DNA of 64,000 bases, from assembly GCA_000727475.1 (NCBI GenBank), contig KL647291.1:3765434-3829433 (forward strand). Reading direction: 5' to 3'. The DNA comes from Sarcocystis neurona. Taxonomy: Eukaryota > Apicomplexa > Conoidasida > Eucoccidiorida > Sarcocystidae. The notes under the pieces are model-generated. The model saw only the letters and a list, made by a program, of their open reading frames with translations. It ran no database searches and was not told where the DNA came from. Each line of letters opens with the position of its first letter. The stretch's first letter is position 1. Below are positions 1 through 13,114 of the stretch, piece by piece. Both the position numbers and the translations under genes were made by a program.

Positions 1-171
1 CCTCCTCCGTAAGGTGAAGCCTGACGCACACAAATGCTGGAGCTAATGACCCAGCTACATACGGTTACCCTGCGCGTCCCGTCTGTGTGTCCTTGAATCC
101 TCACCTTCCACTCGCGGCTGTTTCCACCAGCACCCTACAGCTGCTATGGGGACTGCAGGTTTCCGTGCTGT

Positions 172-1716
172 TCACGCAGCTTTTCCTTTACCCTTCGCTT
201 TCTGTCCCTCGGGAGGTACTGTAGTGGAGGAGCGTCCACTGAGGTAGGGCTGGCACATCAGCATACTTATATCCCACAGTTCTTCTTGTTTCTTTTCGTC
301 CAACGCCATGGGGTCGACCCAACTGTTAACGCCATCTTTATAGAAGGCGCCGGGCTTCAGCTGCTGCTGGTCTGTAACGCACAACATTAGCTGCGTCGCA
401 GCTCCCGCCTCTGGCGTTTTCGTAATTAGAGGTGCAACCATTCTATACAGATTTTTCAGGGGGCAGCTAAGCCAGTTTGTTGTTCCTTGACAGTAGTGTG
501 ACATGAGATCGGTGTTCACTACACCAGGATGAACGGCATACGCTGTGACTGTCCTTTCCTTGTCTACTGCCATTCTGCGCTGGAGGGCTTTAGTGAACCA
601 TATATTAAAGAGTTTAGTGTCCCCGTAAACACGGCGACTGTCATAATTCTGAGCTAACACCGGCTCTCCTTGCAGCTGGCTGAGTGGACATTTCAGCTTA
701 GAGGCTACAGCAGTGGCAGCCTCCTGCGAAACTGCGTAATCCAGTGCCCTAACCTTGGGGCCATGCGCTACGTGAGCAAGGGAGCTTACGTTTATGATGC
801 GCCCATTCGCTTGTTTCACGGCGGGCAACAGCAACTGCGTAAGCAAAAAGGGGCCCAAGTGGTTTACTATAAAATGCTTCTCAAACCCTGTTCTCGAATC
901 TACCGTAAGACGTTCTGTAGAGACGATCCCGGCATTGTTTACGAGAAAGTCAATTTTCCCGCCACTCTCTGCAATAGCCCATTCTGCGAACGCTTGGACG
1001 CTTTCCAAGTCCAACAAGTCCAGGTAGTGCACGCGGATACTGCCAGTTTCTGAAAAGGATGCCTTGCATTTAGATTCATCAGGTATTCGGACAGTACGTT
1101 TTTCGGTGCTGTCTACAGTCGTCGCAGCATTCTGACACGTGTTACGAGAACTCAAGCCAAGAAACCGTTGTGCAAAATCTGAGGCTTCCTCTACGCGCCT
1201 GCAACCAATAAAAACGTGTGTACCCCAGCAAGCAAGTTGCTTCGTCGTCGCCAGCCCGATGCCAGCATTTCCTCCCGTCACGACGGCAACTTTCCCTTTC
1301 ATCCAGGAGGGCGGGTTACTCGAATTCTTCAGCTTTGCAGGCAGGCAATACCCTTGTGCAACACAGCGAATCACACTGTACCAAGCGTAAAGCAAAAGAG
1401 TAGCGCAGCCAACGCCAAGTACAAGCCGAGTGGACTGGGAGACTTGATGCTGACTAAAGAACCAGCCAGGGGAAAAGTATCTCGTTTTCTCGAAGAGGGT
1501 CGAGGACGCCAGTGACGCAGCAGGTGCCAAAAACGCCAACACTGTGCTGCCATATGCATACAGAGAGCAAAAAAGGCAGAATGAGATGACAAGTATCTGA
1601 GAAGCCCGTACACTTGGCTCCGCTATTACGAATGAAAATCTTGGGACACAGGCAACTGGGTCTCTGTACACTCCATCCGGGCCCATGCCCCCCTTGCGCG
1701 CTAGCCAGCCCGTCAT
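172..1716 (-). CDS. membrane-anchored short-chain dehydrogenase/reductase (retinol dehydrogenase/DHRS type)
   Basis: Intronless frame of 514 residues. The start is the first in-frame ATG; the open frame runs five codons further upstream but without an ATG. Two hydrophobic segments near residues 40-64 and 98-118 suggest membrane anchoring, with the catalytic domain after them. The classical SDR signature is complete: TGGNAGIG near 147-154 (NAD(P) binding), NNAG near 260-263, INVSS with the catalytic serine near 311-312, and YGDTK giving the Tyr-x3-Lys pair near 364-368, followed by HPGVVNTDL. That order and the HPG motif are typical of the retinol dehydrogenase/WW-oxidoreductase branch, which reduces or oxidises lipid-like alcohols with NADP(H). 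A polar insert of roughly 40 residues after the first helix lengthens the Rossmann fold. The C-terminus is basic (KGKGK). The substrate cannot be told from sequence. Confidence 0.9.
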   Translation of the reverse strand: MTGWLARKGGMGPDGVYRDPVACVPRFSFVIAEPSVRASQILVISFCLFCSLYAYGSTVLAFLAPAASLASSTLFEKTRYFSPGWFFSQHQVSQSTRLVLGVGCATLLLYAWYSVIRCVAQGYCLPAKLKNSSNPPSWMKGKVAVVTGGNAGIGLATTKQLACWGTHVFIGCRRVEEASDFAQRFLGLSSRNTCQNAATTVDSTEKRTVRIPDESKCKASFSETGSIRVHYLDLLDLESVQAFAEWAIAESGGKIDFLVNNAGIVSTERLTVDSRTGFEKHFIVNHLGPFLLTQLLLPAVKQANGRIINVSSLAHVAHGPKVRALDYAVSQEAATAVASKLKCPLSQLQGEPVLAQNYDSRRVYGDTKLFNIWFTKALQRRMAVDKERTVTAYAVHPGVVNTDLMSHYCQGTTNWLSCPLKNLYRMVAPLITKTPEAGAATQLMLCVTDQQQLKPGAFYKDGVNSWVDPMALDEKKQEELWDISMLMCQPYLSGRSSTTVPPEGQKAKGKGKAA

Positions 1717-3137
1717 TTTGCTGACATCCAAATATCCAACGAAAGAGAAGAATATTCTTGCAGAACCTGCAGGGGAGCGTGTAGTCGCAAAGGGATGTCA
1801 GCCTGCACTTTGTGTTATTGTTCGTATAATTCTGAGCGTAGGAGGACGACAGCAGCAACGACGCACAGTGCGACACCTGACAGACTGTACTCAGGTGTAA
1901 GTACCTGAAGATTCACACAGGAAAAGAGGGAGCTACGGGAATATCCTTCACAAAAAGCGCTATCCTCAAGTAAGTAATCAGACGCCTGATCTCGCTTCGT
2001 GGCGCAGATACTCAGACTTGTACACGGGTTTTATATATGGAACCCCTACACATGCTGGCAGACGCTCGCACGTTTGCGCTCTAGGGTACAGACACATACA
2101 TATATGCGGCAGCCGGAGGAGCTCGTAGCGCTTCAAAACGTACAAGGCAATGATTTCATATGAGCTGTTCACACACAGCAGAACGACGCCGTGCACACCA
2201 GGGATATGAGCTGTTCACACACAGCAGAACGACGCCGTGCATACCAGGGATGTAGACGAACTGTATACAATGCAGCTGGAGTACAAGGAGCGATTTCCAG
2301 AAAACATAACTTGCGTGCAATTGTGCGGACATGAAGAGATGCTGCGCAAGAAACTATTTTCCCATCAAAATACCCAGTTCGCGTGTCCATTCACCGTTGC
2401 GCCTGCTTAAGCGCGTGAAAGTATACTTGCTGAGAGCCTGTGCCTTCGTGCAACATGAGTACTTATATATGAATTCAAACCCTTCGGCATGCCTCGAGCG
2501 CGTCACTGGCCCGTCCGGTTGGGCGAGACGGGCCAAGGAAGAGCAGCGCTGGAGCGGTCCTCGCCGCCGTGATCCGCAACGTGGGCAACATGCAGATGTA
2601 CACGCGCGGGATAGGAGGGTTGTGCGGAAATGTGGACTGTATTTTACTGAAGCAGAATGAGCAGATCAAGCTGCACATTTTTAGGGCGCACAAAAACAAC
2701 CTCAGCACGGACACAAACCACTATATATCTCGCTTGAGCTCGTACAGCTATACAGTTACGCTCGTGAAGAGCCTTTCATTTGTAGTTTTCGTACGGTTCA
2801 GACAAAAAACCCAGGCACGCGCCTAGACGGTACGCGTGGGTCCCATGTCCGTGCAGATAGGCAACACTTGCGCTTCCTGCACACATGCATTCCAGGTCCA
2901 AATGTATTACGTGTCGACGTACAGTAATCAAATCATATAGGTGCACATAGGTCTAGGAGAGCAGCGGGGGCCGGAGAACCCCTTTTGTACGACCAAGCGC
3001 ACAAAAACTGTGGGTTCAAAAAACGCAGCAGTGTAGCCCGAGCATTCTGAATATTCACCGGCTGTACGAATATTGAAAAACAACGTTCTGTTCTGCTCTT
3101 TGTAGTCGACGTAGTTGACGGTGGAGGCGACCGGTAT
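1717..3137. other. spacer between SDR gene and next minus-strand gene
   Basis: Only short frames without splice or family support. It holds the 46-base tandem duplication listed separately. The SDR promoter and 5' UTR should lie in the first few hundred bases. No recognisable RNA gene. Confidence 0.5.
2161..2252. repeat. 46-base direct tandem duplication
   Basis: Two adjacent, nearly identical copies (2161-2206 and 2207-2252), both beginning TGAGCTGTTCACAC and differing at about two bases. A recent local duplication in non-coding DNA. Confidence 0.9.
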
Positions 3138-4074
3138 TCAAGCGCCACGCTTGGAAAGAGCATCTTCAACAGATGCGGTCGCCACTGTTGTTCCTTCACT
3201 CATGTAGAGATTTTTCGTCCGATAACTGAAGACGAGTGACCCATATTGTACATAGTCACCATCACTACAGACCATAAACTTGCCTTGTACAGCCGGGGAC
3301 ATACCGCGTGACCGCACGCTGCTCTTCGACGCAGCAAAGCTGCTTGAAGCACTCGCATTTTCTTCCTTTGTTCCGAATCGACGAAAGCCGGTCGCCGCAG
3401 CCGTATCAGGTAAGTCCGCTCTACGACACACATCGACGAACCTCTTATTATCTAAGTGAAACGGCCAAGGACACACATGAGGAAAGACGTACCCGCGTCC
3501 AACTCCAGCTACCCACACACCTTTGTTTTTTGAAACGTACCTCTTCGTTGAGTACGTCTTCAGTTATCACAGTCCTATGCGAAGGTTTTACTGGGTTCTC
3601 TGCGTTGGTGATTTCATCGAGAAACGTGCTTACATGGCAGACGTGACGCAGAACAGCGTATGCAATTTGTTTTCAGCGCTTGTTTGTGCCCTATATCAGC
3701 TTTTGCTGCACGCTTCGCTAATAATCGACATTTATTTCCCAGAACAAAGGAGAACACTTCCTCGAACCGTTCTGCAGAACATAAGAGTGCAACAAAGACA
3801 ACGCGTACACCCTCTGCAGTTCACTACCGCCGCCGAAGCACAGTGGCGTATTCCAGGGTGGTAGGGACACCGCTACGAATACAGCAGAACCGACAGAGAG
3901 ATGCTTGTACTGGAAAACACGTCTTCCAGGAAGAGTTGAAGTGCATCCGTATCTTGACTGCAGTCACGAGAGGACGGACTACGACGGCCGCGCTTTTGAG
4001 ATCTGCCTGCTCTGCCTCGCCGCCGGTAACTTGCGAGCGGGGAGACCTGTTCTACACTCCCGTAACATACAGCT
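3138..4074 (-). CDS. unknown protein, C-terminal three exons
   Basis: Three minus-strand exons fit together by phase. Exon 4074(or less)-3911 ends in ...LEDVFS before a GTACAAG donor. Exon 3771-3634 follows a pyrimidine-rich TTCTGCAG acceptor, begins RFEEVFSFVLGNK and ends at a GTAAGCA donor. Exon 3508-3138 reads GVGRGYVFPHV... to the stop. The joined frame has no internal stop and shows balanced composition (aromatic and charged residues, no homopolymers), unlike shadow frames nearby. The last exon also contains KFMVCSDGDYVQYGSLVF. No domain is recognised. The 5' end is not found; minus-strand frames at 4367-4613 may hold an earlier exon. An alternative acceptor around 3525 cannot be excluded. 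Confidence 0.5.
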
Positions 4075-5273
4075 ATTTACGCACACTATAGTTGCCATTC
4101 TGTAAATCAACGGCAAAAGAGACGTACCATCGGCAAAATCATGCAGCTTGAATACGCCTGTAGAATGTGGCCTACTGTACTTAAGCGCTTTTAAAGGTAA
4201 GACGATCTACATCGAACTGTTTTAACCATAATTGCATCCCCACGACCGCTCTTCCACGTCCCTTCTCCGATCGGCACGTGTGTCGCTGCGATTGCCCGGT
4301 GTCTGTTCTTCCCTTTTCTCCGATACTGCTTACCATGGATTGCGCGTAGCGACGTTGCACTGTGGATCACACGTGGCGACAGTGAAGGCGTGGAGACGTC
4401 TTCTCGTAAATCTGCAGAACATCACGCAAGCAAACCACAAAGCACTTGCCTTCTCCAGTGCTGCATTGCAGAGCCTGTAGCACTTGAAAAAAGGAGGACG
4501 GGAAGGAACTGTGAAGCAGATCTATGTCCCAAGTGGCATACACTCGACCCTGTGCGGAAGAGGATGCCGTTGTGTGCATCGACACAAGAAACAGAACCCT
4601 GCCGCTTGGGCATGTGTTAACTTAGGTTGTGCTGGTCGAATACGCTTATATTTCCCCGATACAGATGTTTCGATATTTACATCCAAAGCAGAAGGAAAAC
4701 CCCTCAGGCGCAGTTAACGCGGAATCATTAGTAGGCACCGTAGCCGGATTTAGATGTCGCGTTTAGAGACACGAACGAGGACGACACATCACGCATGAAC
4801 ATGTTAAGGCATTTCCGTGTCGTACTGAATGAGTGAATATCTACCGACGTGTATACACTCGCACGTACTCGAGTATTTACGTACTTCGTGGATCTCGTAT
4901 GTCGCTACGCATGTGTTGGGGAACGTAATCTCTTTGAAAACACGAACTACAGTGGCGTCGTACATGCATAGCACTTTCCCCCCTTTGTGCACACGCTGGG
5001 AGAAGAAGGCGACAGGCACACGTTTGGAAAAACGTGATGTGCATTGCGCTCATTCAGGTGGAATGCAGAACCGCGCGAACCTGTGCGTTACAAACTATGC
5101 AACGAAACAACGCCTGTCTATTTAGTGCAGAGAGGCCTGTTCACCCTTCCGAATGAAAGCTAATTTGGAGAGACTGTGGTTTATATAAATGAAACATACA
5201 CGGCAGCTATACCCACGCCCAGTCGGTGTGCTGCATATGCCGTACACGTAAGGCAGTGTCCTTCCTCTATCAG
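4075..5273. other. stretch with possible unassigned exons
   Basis: Holds competing short frames on both strands (for example 4232-4480 plus and 4367-4585 minus), none with both good splice sites and a recognisable domain. It should contain the 5' part of the minus-strand gene ending at 3138 and of the plus-strand gene ending at 5505. Confidence 0.35.
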
Positions 5274-5505
5274 AACAAAGCCGCACATAGAACTTGAGAC
5301 TTACGTGCACGATGATATACCGTGTCACCTTATGGCTAAACAGCCCATCTTACAACAACAGACAGCAAGAATGCGTGCAGTTCCTCCAAAAAGTCAAGTA
5401 TTTGCGTGGGAATATTTGCACACTCAATTTATGGACACATTCTGCGATCCGCGTATGTCTCTTGCAGAGCTGACAGACATAGGTTTTCAAGTGTCTAGTA
5501 AATAG
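5274..5505 (+). CDS. terminal exon of an unknown protein
   Basis: A pyrimidine-rich acceptor (CCTTCCTCTATCAG) is followed by a 77-codon frame with mixed composition, including FAWEYLHTQFMD and SLAELTDIGFQVSSK just before the stop. One base completes a split codon, so the preceding exon should end in phase 2. No earlier exon was placed and no family is recognised. Confidence 0.4.
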
Positions 5506-8500
5506 GACATAAGAACGGGCTCATGAATATAGAATTTTGCCGTGTGGGCTACAAAATCAATTCCGAACTGCTTAGTAACACGCTTTTTATCCCGATGCGC
5601 TACGATCCAAGACGCGACGACACATTTTGAAGCACGTTCCACTTCCGCGCCACAATTACAGCCGAGACGTTAGACACCAATGTTGTGAAGCTCTGTTCAC
5701 ATCCACAAAGTAAAAAGAAGCTCACTTTTTTTGTGCAAGTGTGGGCATGCGTGTTCCACGTGGGACTATCATCCAGCTACCAGAATGGTTTGGGTCTTTA
5801 TAAACGTTCACAGAGCACTACACGTCGTTACCTTTTCGACCAGTTCTAAGATTTACGTCCTGCTGCATACTTGCTCGAATAGAACACCGATTTCTCCGGC
5901 TTCTCGTGTACACGTACGGGTGACAGCGATTTTGGACCTTCGCTTAAGGAAGCGAACTTAAGTGTTTTTCGTTCCCGAAATAGGGAGCCCCTTCGTCTCG
6001 TACGCATTTCACTCTGCCACCGCATCGCTGTATTAGAGTTGCACGTGTAGGGAAGACCATTCCACTATGCACACAGTGGCAGCTATCGTTCCTTCATGCG
6101 TAAATTTCATCATGCTCTCGAGTTCCTACCTGGTAGCGCATCGTTCCTGAACTTCGGTAGGTGCTGTTCTGCATCTATGGACGTACCCTATGCTACTAAA
6201 GAGAAACCCCGAAGAGCTTACGTCACGTGTACACCCACGTACGAATATGTCGTTTCGTGTCACCCTCGATTATGGGGATCATACGCTTTCAGGATAAGCT
6301 AAGGTATGTTTCGCTCTCTGGTTTCACAGCTACGGAGAGACACAATAATGGGCACAGCAGTCATGCATTGGAAGTCTTTCAAATACTGGTAAGTTACGCA
6401 TGGAGACGTGTAGCTCCACACGAGCTCAGACGCTGCAAAAATCGCTCCATCTCCGTCTGTCCAGGTCCTCCTCCCTTAGTTCAGTGGCCTCCAACCACAC
6501 CAAAGCCTGGTGGAGCTGTTCCCAAATAGGATTACAAAGTAAAGCGACCGTTAACCGACAGGGAGCCGTTAGGAGCAGCAGTAGTGAAGAAACCGCATAT
6601 CCATTTGGTCCAAGCCCCCCGATCAGACGGTAGCAGAGGCCGGCGCATGGAGGCCGCAATTGAATACGAATGCTCTAAAGGGTAAATTGATTTTCAGCGC
6701 TACCACGGCAACGCCGCGCCTCGTGCACGCACTCGAACACAAGATCTGCGATGTCCCCTCGTAGAAGAACTGTACCACGGGCAAGACCGAATCTTGAAAA
6801 GAGATAGGCGCGGCATTCATTTCGACTAAGCCTGCAGGAGGGATACAAGAAGCAGCGACGTCATATTAAGCTGCGGGCAGTGAAGGGAGGAGGCGAAGAT
6901 TAAGTAGTGCTTTGCGTGGAAGCACAAGTAGAGGAAGACCCAAGGGAGGGTCAAGACAAGGCCAGATGAGGCAGGCGAACATGTGCACATTTGCCGAACG
7001 TGACTTGAGACGGTGGAACCGAAGGCAGGAGAATCTCTGATAATGACAAAGAGGGAATAATTATGTGTACCGGATAAAAGAGAGAGGCGTAGTGGGATGC
7101 TTTCCTTCGTATTCCTGCAACAGCAGTGGAAATATACATTTGAATGAATATGTGAACGTATATGTATCATCTACCTGTATGCGTCCGTCCACCTGTACAA
7201 ATATATTCATCGAACAACATCAGTCTACGCGTCGTCATTAGGTATACCCGCATGTACGCCTACAGTCCGAAAGCACTGTGGCCTTTACGGCATTTGGGTA
7301 TTGACGTACGAGTACCTACACTGGTTCCGTGAACTACTGCACTTTGTACGTGTATGTGTCGAGGCTTCTGTGTCTAAAGTGTGTGTACCCTTTCCTGTGT
7401 AGTAGTTTGATGCGTACGTGTGGGTATGTCGTAACTTTCACGCATCTCCACTGAGAGAGTCGGAGGTAGATAGCGGGAAGAGCGAACGCTTCAAAAAAGG
7501 GTCTTCAGACACACGCGCACATCTAAGGGTCTACGGACGTATATGTAATTAGTTATATCCATGGAAATACATCTATGTATGTGTGTGTAGGTCTCCGGAA
7601 ATGTTTATCTCTATAGACATATACAAAGGGTAGACGTGCTTACCGCTAGAGAGGCATTCGCAGATGACCTGGTTCACATACGAAGGCACAAAATGACTAG
7701 GGCATCGATCTATGCCTTCCCCTTTCGTAGAAATACACGAGTGGGGCGCGGACACGTGTATGATTTCGTATACACTTTACCTACGCATGTGTATGCGCAT
7801 ACGTAAAGGCATGCGCGGCACACACACTTGTGCATTGACACAAGCAGACATAACAGCGATATGCGCATGCGTAAGTGCACAAGAATAATGGTTTGACCAC
7901 AGCTTGAAGCCGTTAAGCGGAGTCACGTAGGATGCTCTGCAGACTGCGGGCACGACCAGAATGCAGCCTGAGTGTACAAATGGTGTAGCAGTGTGTAACA
8001 TTGCTAAATGGTAACATGCAGTGATGGCGTTGTAAACGAGCCAATAGTATATCGCCGTACCCCCAGGTACGATTTTTAAGCGTTTAACTAAATTGTGCCA
8101 AATGTAGTTGAGGCATAATCAGTCGAGTAATGCTATGACACATTCCCCACTTTCGGTTCACCCAAGCAAGCACACGAATGAAGAATATAGTCCTGCTCTT
8201 CTCGTGGTCGTCTCTATTCTAGGAGTCCCCGTCCAGATTCACCCTTGTGCATGTACGCCTATACACACAGACTTTTGGTGTGCATGCTCAGGGGGATCCA
8301 TGCATACAGACTCCAATATGAATGTTTAAGAGAATACGTATGCATATGAATATGTGTGTAGTCGTTGCGGCGTTTTTTGTTATGAAACGTTGATATAGAG
8401 AGCTTACGCACCACAAGCAAGCTTTAGAGACTGTAGACTCTGTATGCGGTACATCGGGGTCGTGGGGCAGTTGTTTCAATGTGAATACGTTCGAGGTCGT

Positions 8501-9814
8501 CCACTAAGTTGTAGACGTCCGTAGCACCTACGGGTGACTCACGAGGATGAACTGCAAGACAGCCACATTCGTTACAAACTGCAAAATATTGTCGAGGTAC
8601 ACCCAGACACCCAGTGTGCGTGTGTGACTCATAACGCAGAAGGATGGCGCGAGGAGGATGCGTCCCATGAACTTGTCAAATGGGAACAAGAACGCAAGAA
8701 AGCGGGTGGCCTACAACCAGTCTCTGTTGGTGTACGTAAACACAACGGAAAGCACAAGCACAGCCAATCCACTAGGGTAGAGTGAGCACCGTAATTGAGA
8801 ACGCTATGGGTGAGCTGGCATTAGAGCAGTACGCGTGCTCGTTTCTCGCTCTAAATTAGTTAAATACGTGGTTGATCTACATCGTCTATCTCTCTCTCTT
8901 CACAGATCCTCGTACATGAGGAAAAATGGAAAAAAAAATCCCGCTGTCCGCAATTTTTTCTCAACATGCGAAACTTATATAACTGTACAAATCCTGTGGT
9001 ACTTAGTAGTAGTATACAATGCTAATTGAACGGATGCGCGTCCTCGAACGGACAACGATACACTCGTACACATGGTTGTCCATCAATCTCTCCACTTATC
9101 TGTAAAAGTACAAATGTTCTAAACAATGCATACGCACTTACGTTGCAATTACAAGTTTTGTGTATCCTGGTGTAGAACATGTCAGGCAGTCTGAGCTTTC
9201 AGTGTAGCGGAAACTTCTTCCCTTGATTACACAGCGTCCTCGTAACCACACACGCTATGCACAGCACTTTCGTTGCTCCTTTATTCAAACCGTGAGACCA
9301 TTGTTTATTCTTTCGCAAAGACTCCCGATCTCGCTTTCCTCCACTTCGTGGTATTCACTGCCTTCATGCTTCCGCTTGGAGCGAAGCTCACGTCCAACTT
9401 AGCTCCAGTGTGTGGTCAATTCAAACGTCAATGGCTAGGCAAGTAGCCGTCTTCATGCCCACACAGGCGTGTGCAAAAATACGTGGGGTAAGCTATACAC
9501 CTGTTCATACCGAAGTAGACACCCTCAGAAACCCAACCAAAAGAATCCGTGCAGCCGCAGAGCTAAATAGGGAAAACTTGACGCACATATGCTTATACAT
9601 AGCTGACGGCTTCTGCGCAGGTTTGAGTACCAGTAGACTTTTGTTGCATTGCCTTCGCGATAGGCTCTGCACAAATAGCTTCACGGACTAGAACGGGCGC
9701 AATAAATCTTCCGCCGCTTTCAAAAGACCACGACTCACGAGGGATTCCAGTTTCTGAGTATCAGAAGTAGCCACTTATGTGCGGAAACGACACAGATCCA
9801 CAAAAAGGGTTTGT
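5506..9814. other. gene-poor, repeat-poor region
   Basis: No frame longer than about 115 codons and no family motif. Coding-like short frames are noted only as leads: 6623-6820 minus (65 codons from a true ATG, begins MNAAPISFQDS), 6426-6659 minus, 8534-8785 plus (charged, ends in a basic tail) and 9431-9691 plus from a true ATG. TA-rich tracts and alternating ACGTAT-type sequence are common. No tRNA-like arms were seen. Confidence 0.4.
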
Positions 9815-9993
9815 CTATGAGGTGGCGGGCGACATATTTTGCGAGTTTGGGCGGGTGACCGTCCAGAGTCTCCACCTGGGATGTACGATTGAAGCCGCGC
9901 CAGAGGTGCAACTTTGTATCGCGACATGCCCTGCAGGTATGCGTAGATACATATCTGTGTGCACGCGCTCTGAATGGCTAACTACGTTTGCGA
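9815..9993 (-). CDS. possible terminal exon, unknown protein
   Basis: A very pyrimidine-rich acceptor (nine T then CAAG on the minus strand) opens a 59-codon frame VANVVSHSERV... to a stop at 9815. Composition is protein-like, but the opposite strand also carries an open frame from an ATG at 9777, so the strand is not certain. No domain recognised. Confidence 0.25.
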
Positions 9994-10127
9994 CTTGAAA
10001 AAAAATTGTTCCACTCTTGTGGCTGTGCACACGCCATCTCAAGTTGTGGACGCGTGTGGCACTCAGGGGCGGGAGGTGGAAGGGCGGAAGAAGCTACGAA
10101 AGAAGACGTGCACACAGAGAGGCAGAC

Positions 10128-10200
10128 AGCCAGAGAGGCAGACAGACAGACAAACAGACAGACAGACACACACACACACACAGACGCACACACACACACG
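10128..10200. repeat. CAGA then CA microsatellite
   Basis: Perfect and near-perfect CAGA units pass into (CA)n. Reads as Asp/Arg/Gln/Thr/His tracts in overlapping frames, none of which look like genes. Confidence 0.9.
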
Positions 10201-13114
10201 TGTAACCGTGCTACTACAGAGACATTTTTTTAAGCGTGTACACATACGTGAAACTGTACACCTACACACACATAATGCAACGCGCATATTACCGATTAGT
10301 GTTTACTCACGTGCGTTGAATTAGCGGGGAAGATAGAGTGTGTCCGTTTGGATCTGGGTCTACGGGTTTTTGTTACCAATTTCGTCTCACTACCTCGTTA
10401 ACCTCAGTCTTTCTGGAGGTGCTTGTGTGCCGCTAACATTCTTCAGCCTGCTCATCTCCCACATCTTGTATGCTATTCACAGCCACCGTTGAGCCAGCTT
10501 CTGCATATTTATCTGCAGCTCATAAAACCACAGAGTGATGACGACGTATCCACCCACGCAAACGTCCTCGAAGCCACGAATAGTCAAAAAAGGGGGAAGC
10601 AGTCACAGAGAACTTAGGCGAAAAAGCGGGGGAGATGAAGGCATGAATTTCGAACGATTCTGGATGCGTGGGCTTGGATTCACTTCGTAATATGAGAGGT
10701 TTAGTTTCCAGCAGTGTGAAAAAGCAACGTGTATCTTAGACAAATTGTAAGCGCGCATGAACAGTTCAATTGCCGTGGACTCGTGGTCGATATTGTTTCA
10801 CTGGCCAAACACGTACACGCGTATACATGTAAATACATGCGTAAAAGACATGTCTGTCACGACTTGAGCACAGGTTTTGCTACACATGTGGGAATAGGCG
10901 TATATATATTGCAGGTGTATCCCACGAATATCTACCACTGCGCAGTCACACGTAGCTACGCGTCCTTCCACTCGTACGTACTCACTGAACTTCATACGCA
11001 CTGAGACAAACGTATACTTGCATTGGCCTACACATATATACGCGTGCGCATCCGTCGACACACATAAGTACATAAGTACATAGACACATACATCCATACT
11101 TATGCGCAAACATATATGCACACGTATACGCATCTATTCTGTGTACACACACACATACAGCCGACACACGCACGCGCAACGGTACATACGCAGATCCATA
11201 CGTACATGCACACACGTATACATACACGTATGAATGCACACACACATATTCACAAAAGGTACATACATACGTATACAGATATATATGCGTTTACACTGCT
11301 GTATACACGTACATGTATGCGCGTATACCTACAGCTTTCCATGCACACGTACGCGCATGTATTCAAGCTAAAGTAGGAAGAAAAAAATTTCCCTTTCCAC
11401 AGTTCACAGTAGTAGGCGCAATTCCGAATGCTGCGTGGATCGCTGCGTAGGATCTTCCTTCTTTCTCGCGTTGGTCCTCATCAGTCCTCTTTTGGGCACG
11501 CCCTGCTCCTGTGCGCAGTACCTCTGTTGAAAATCGATTGCAGCGTCGTACCTGAGGGCCGTAGCTATCGTAGGGCCACAACTCCTCGGCCGCATGCTAA
11601 CTCCCGCATGCAACAACAAGCGTCTACAACTCTCGTAACAAAGTATGCCCTAATCTTTCCTCTTCTCTCCCCATTCTCCCTTTCGGTTTTTTACAACTGG
11701 GAGAAAGACGTGTCTGGTTCTTTTCCGCTGCCCCTTCCACGTGTCTAGCGCTCTCCGTCGGTAGCGTCTCTCGGTACCCACTTCATCCGCGTGCTACTTC
11801 GCTTTTGTCTGTCCTCAGCCGCATAGACCTCGTGCTGTGCCAGTCGCCACACAGCCAGACAGAAGCACACACACCACGCCGTGCACACGACAGAAAAATT
11901 CCGCACGTATCTGCGTCTTCTACTGTATGTGTGTTCACCAGTGTATCGACAAGCGTCCTCTGTCTAAATCTCTCGCTTCGAATGTGGAGAAAAGCAGCAT
12001 ACGTACCCCCGATTGAACTTAATCCGCTCGCATTCGTACTTTCTACGTCTCTGTGGTGCTACACGTGCCGTAGCACCTAGCTACACACATATATTTGCAT
12101 CTATAGGAGAACACAACCGTAAAACCCGCACAACGGCGTATATGCGTAACGAGCGGGGATGTATCGCGGCCGCCTGCACCGTTCTGCCGTTCCACACGGA
12201 TGAAGCGAACAAGACAGCATCGCCACGGGACATGTAAACATTTTCCACACAAATACATATAAATATCCACAGACGCACACAAACAGTGTGTGCTCGGTTG
12301 TAAGTCAAAGTACGTGGAGGTGTACGTGAGTGAATGTGCGCCTCCACGTATATATACCTCTCCTTGTCCGTGTCACAAATAACGTTTGTATGTGCAGTGC
12401 CTTCTCTCCTCTTTCGAGCTTATGTGTATGCTTCAAAGCCCCTACCGTTGTATCGTAGCTTTGAGAGTGGCTGCGTCTTCTACTTCATGTACCTCTGTAT
12501 AATACTCGCATGCTGCTAAGTACGATTATATATATATATATATGTGTTTCTGTACATATATGTATATATATATTTTTATGTGTAAAAGCATATATGTACA
12601 TATACATATGTATACACGTATATATATAGGTACATTTCCGTTCTTAATGTGTTGCCGTGCGTAACTCTCACAATTTTGAGAGCCTCCTGGGCCCACACGT
12701 AACTGCAGAATATCGTCTTCTTCGTTTCTACATTTCAGTTTTGGTCCTCCAGAAACTTCCGTACATGCCCAGCCGTGCACATTTTTTGTCTCTGCCAGTC
12801 ACTCTGTGTGGATATGCTTCAAGTGTATATTTCCGTCATATTTACGTATCTACGCAAATATACGTGTAAGTTGTTATTCTCCAGCGTAGGTGTAAGAGAA
12901 AGACTTCACCGCTTCAGCACTGTGCCCCAGTCGATCCTCGCGTCTGCCTTTCCCGTATCTTCGCCTTTCTCTCCTCCCCCATCGTCCGTCTCCCAACTTT
13001 CAACTCCGTTGAGCCTGTGGTGTACATACACGGGATCTAATGCCTGTGTTGCCATTTGCCGCCTGCTTTTGCCATTGCCCGTCTTTTTGCCGCTTTCCTA
13101 TGCTGTAGCTGCTG
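10201..13114. other. spacer rich in CATA/TA microsatellites
   Basis: Long runs of CACATA/TACATA sequence at 11020-11360 and a pure TA tract near 12528-12543. A minus-strand frame at 11363-11619 has two plausible donors (CAG|GTACGA and GAG|GTACTG) but no further support. The last part should contain the 5' end of the helicase gene. Nothing else recognised. Confidence 0.45.
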
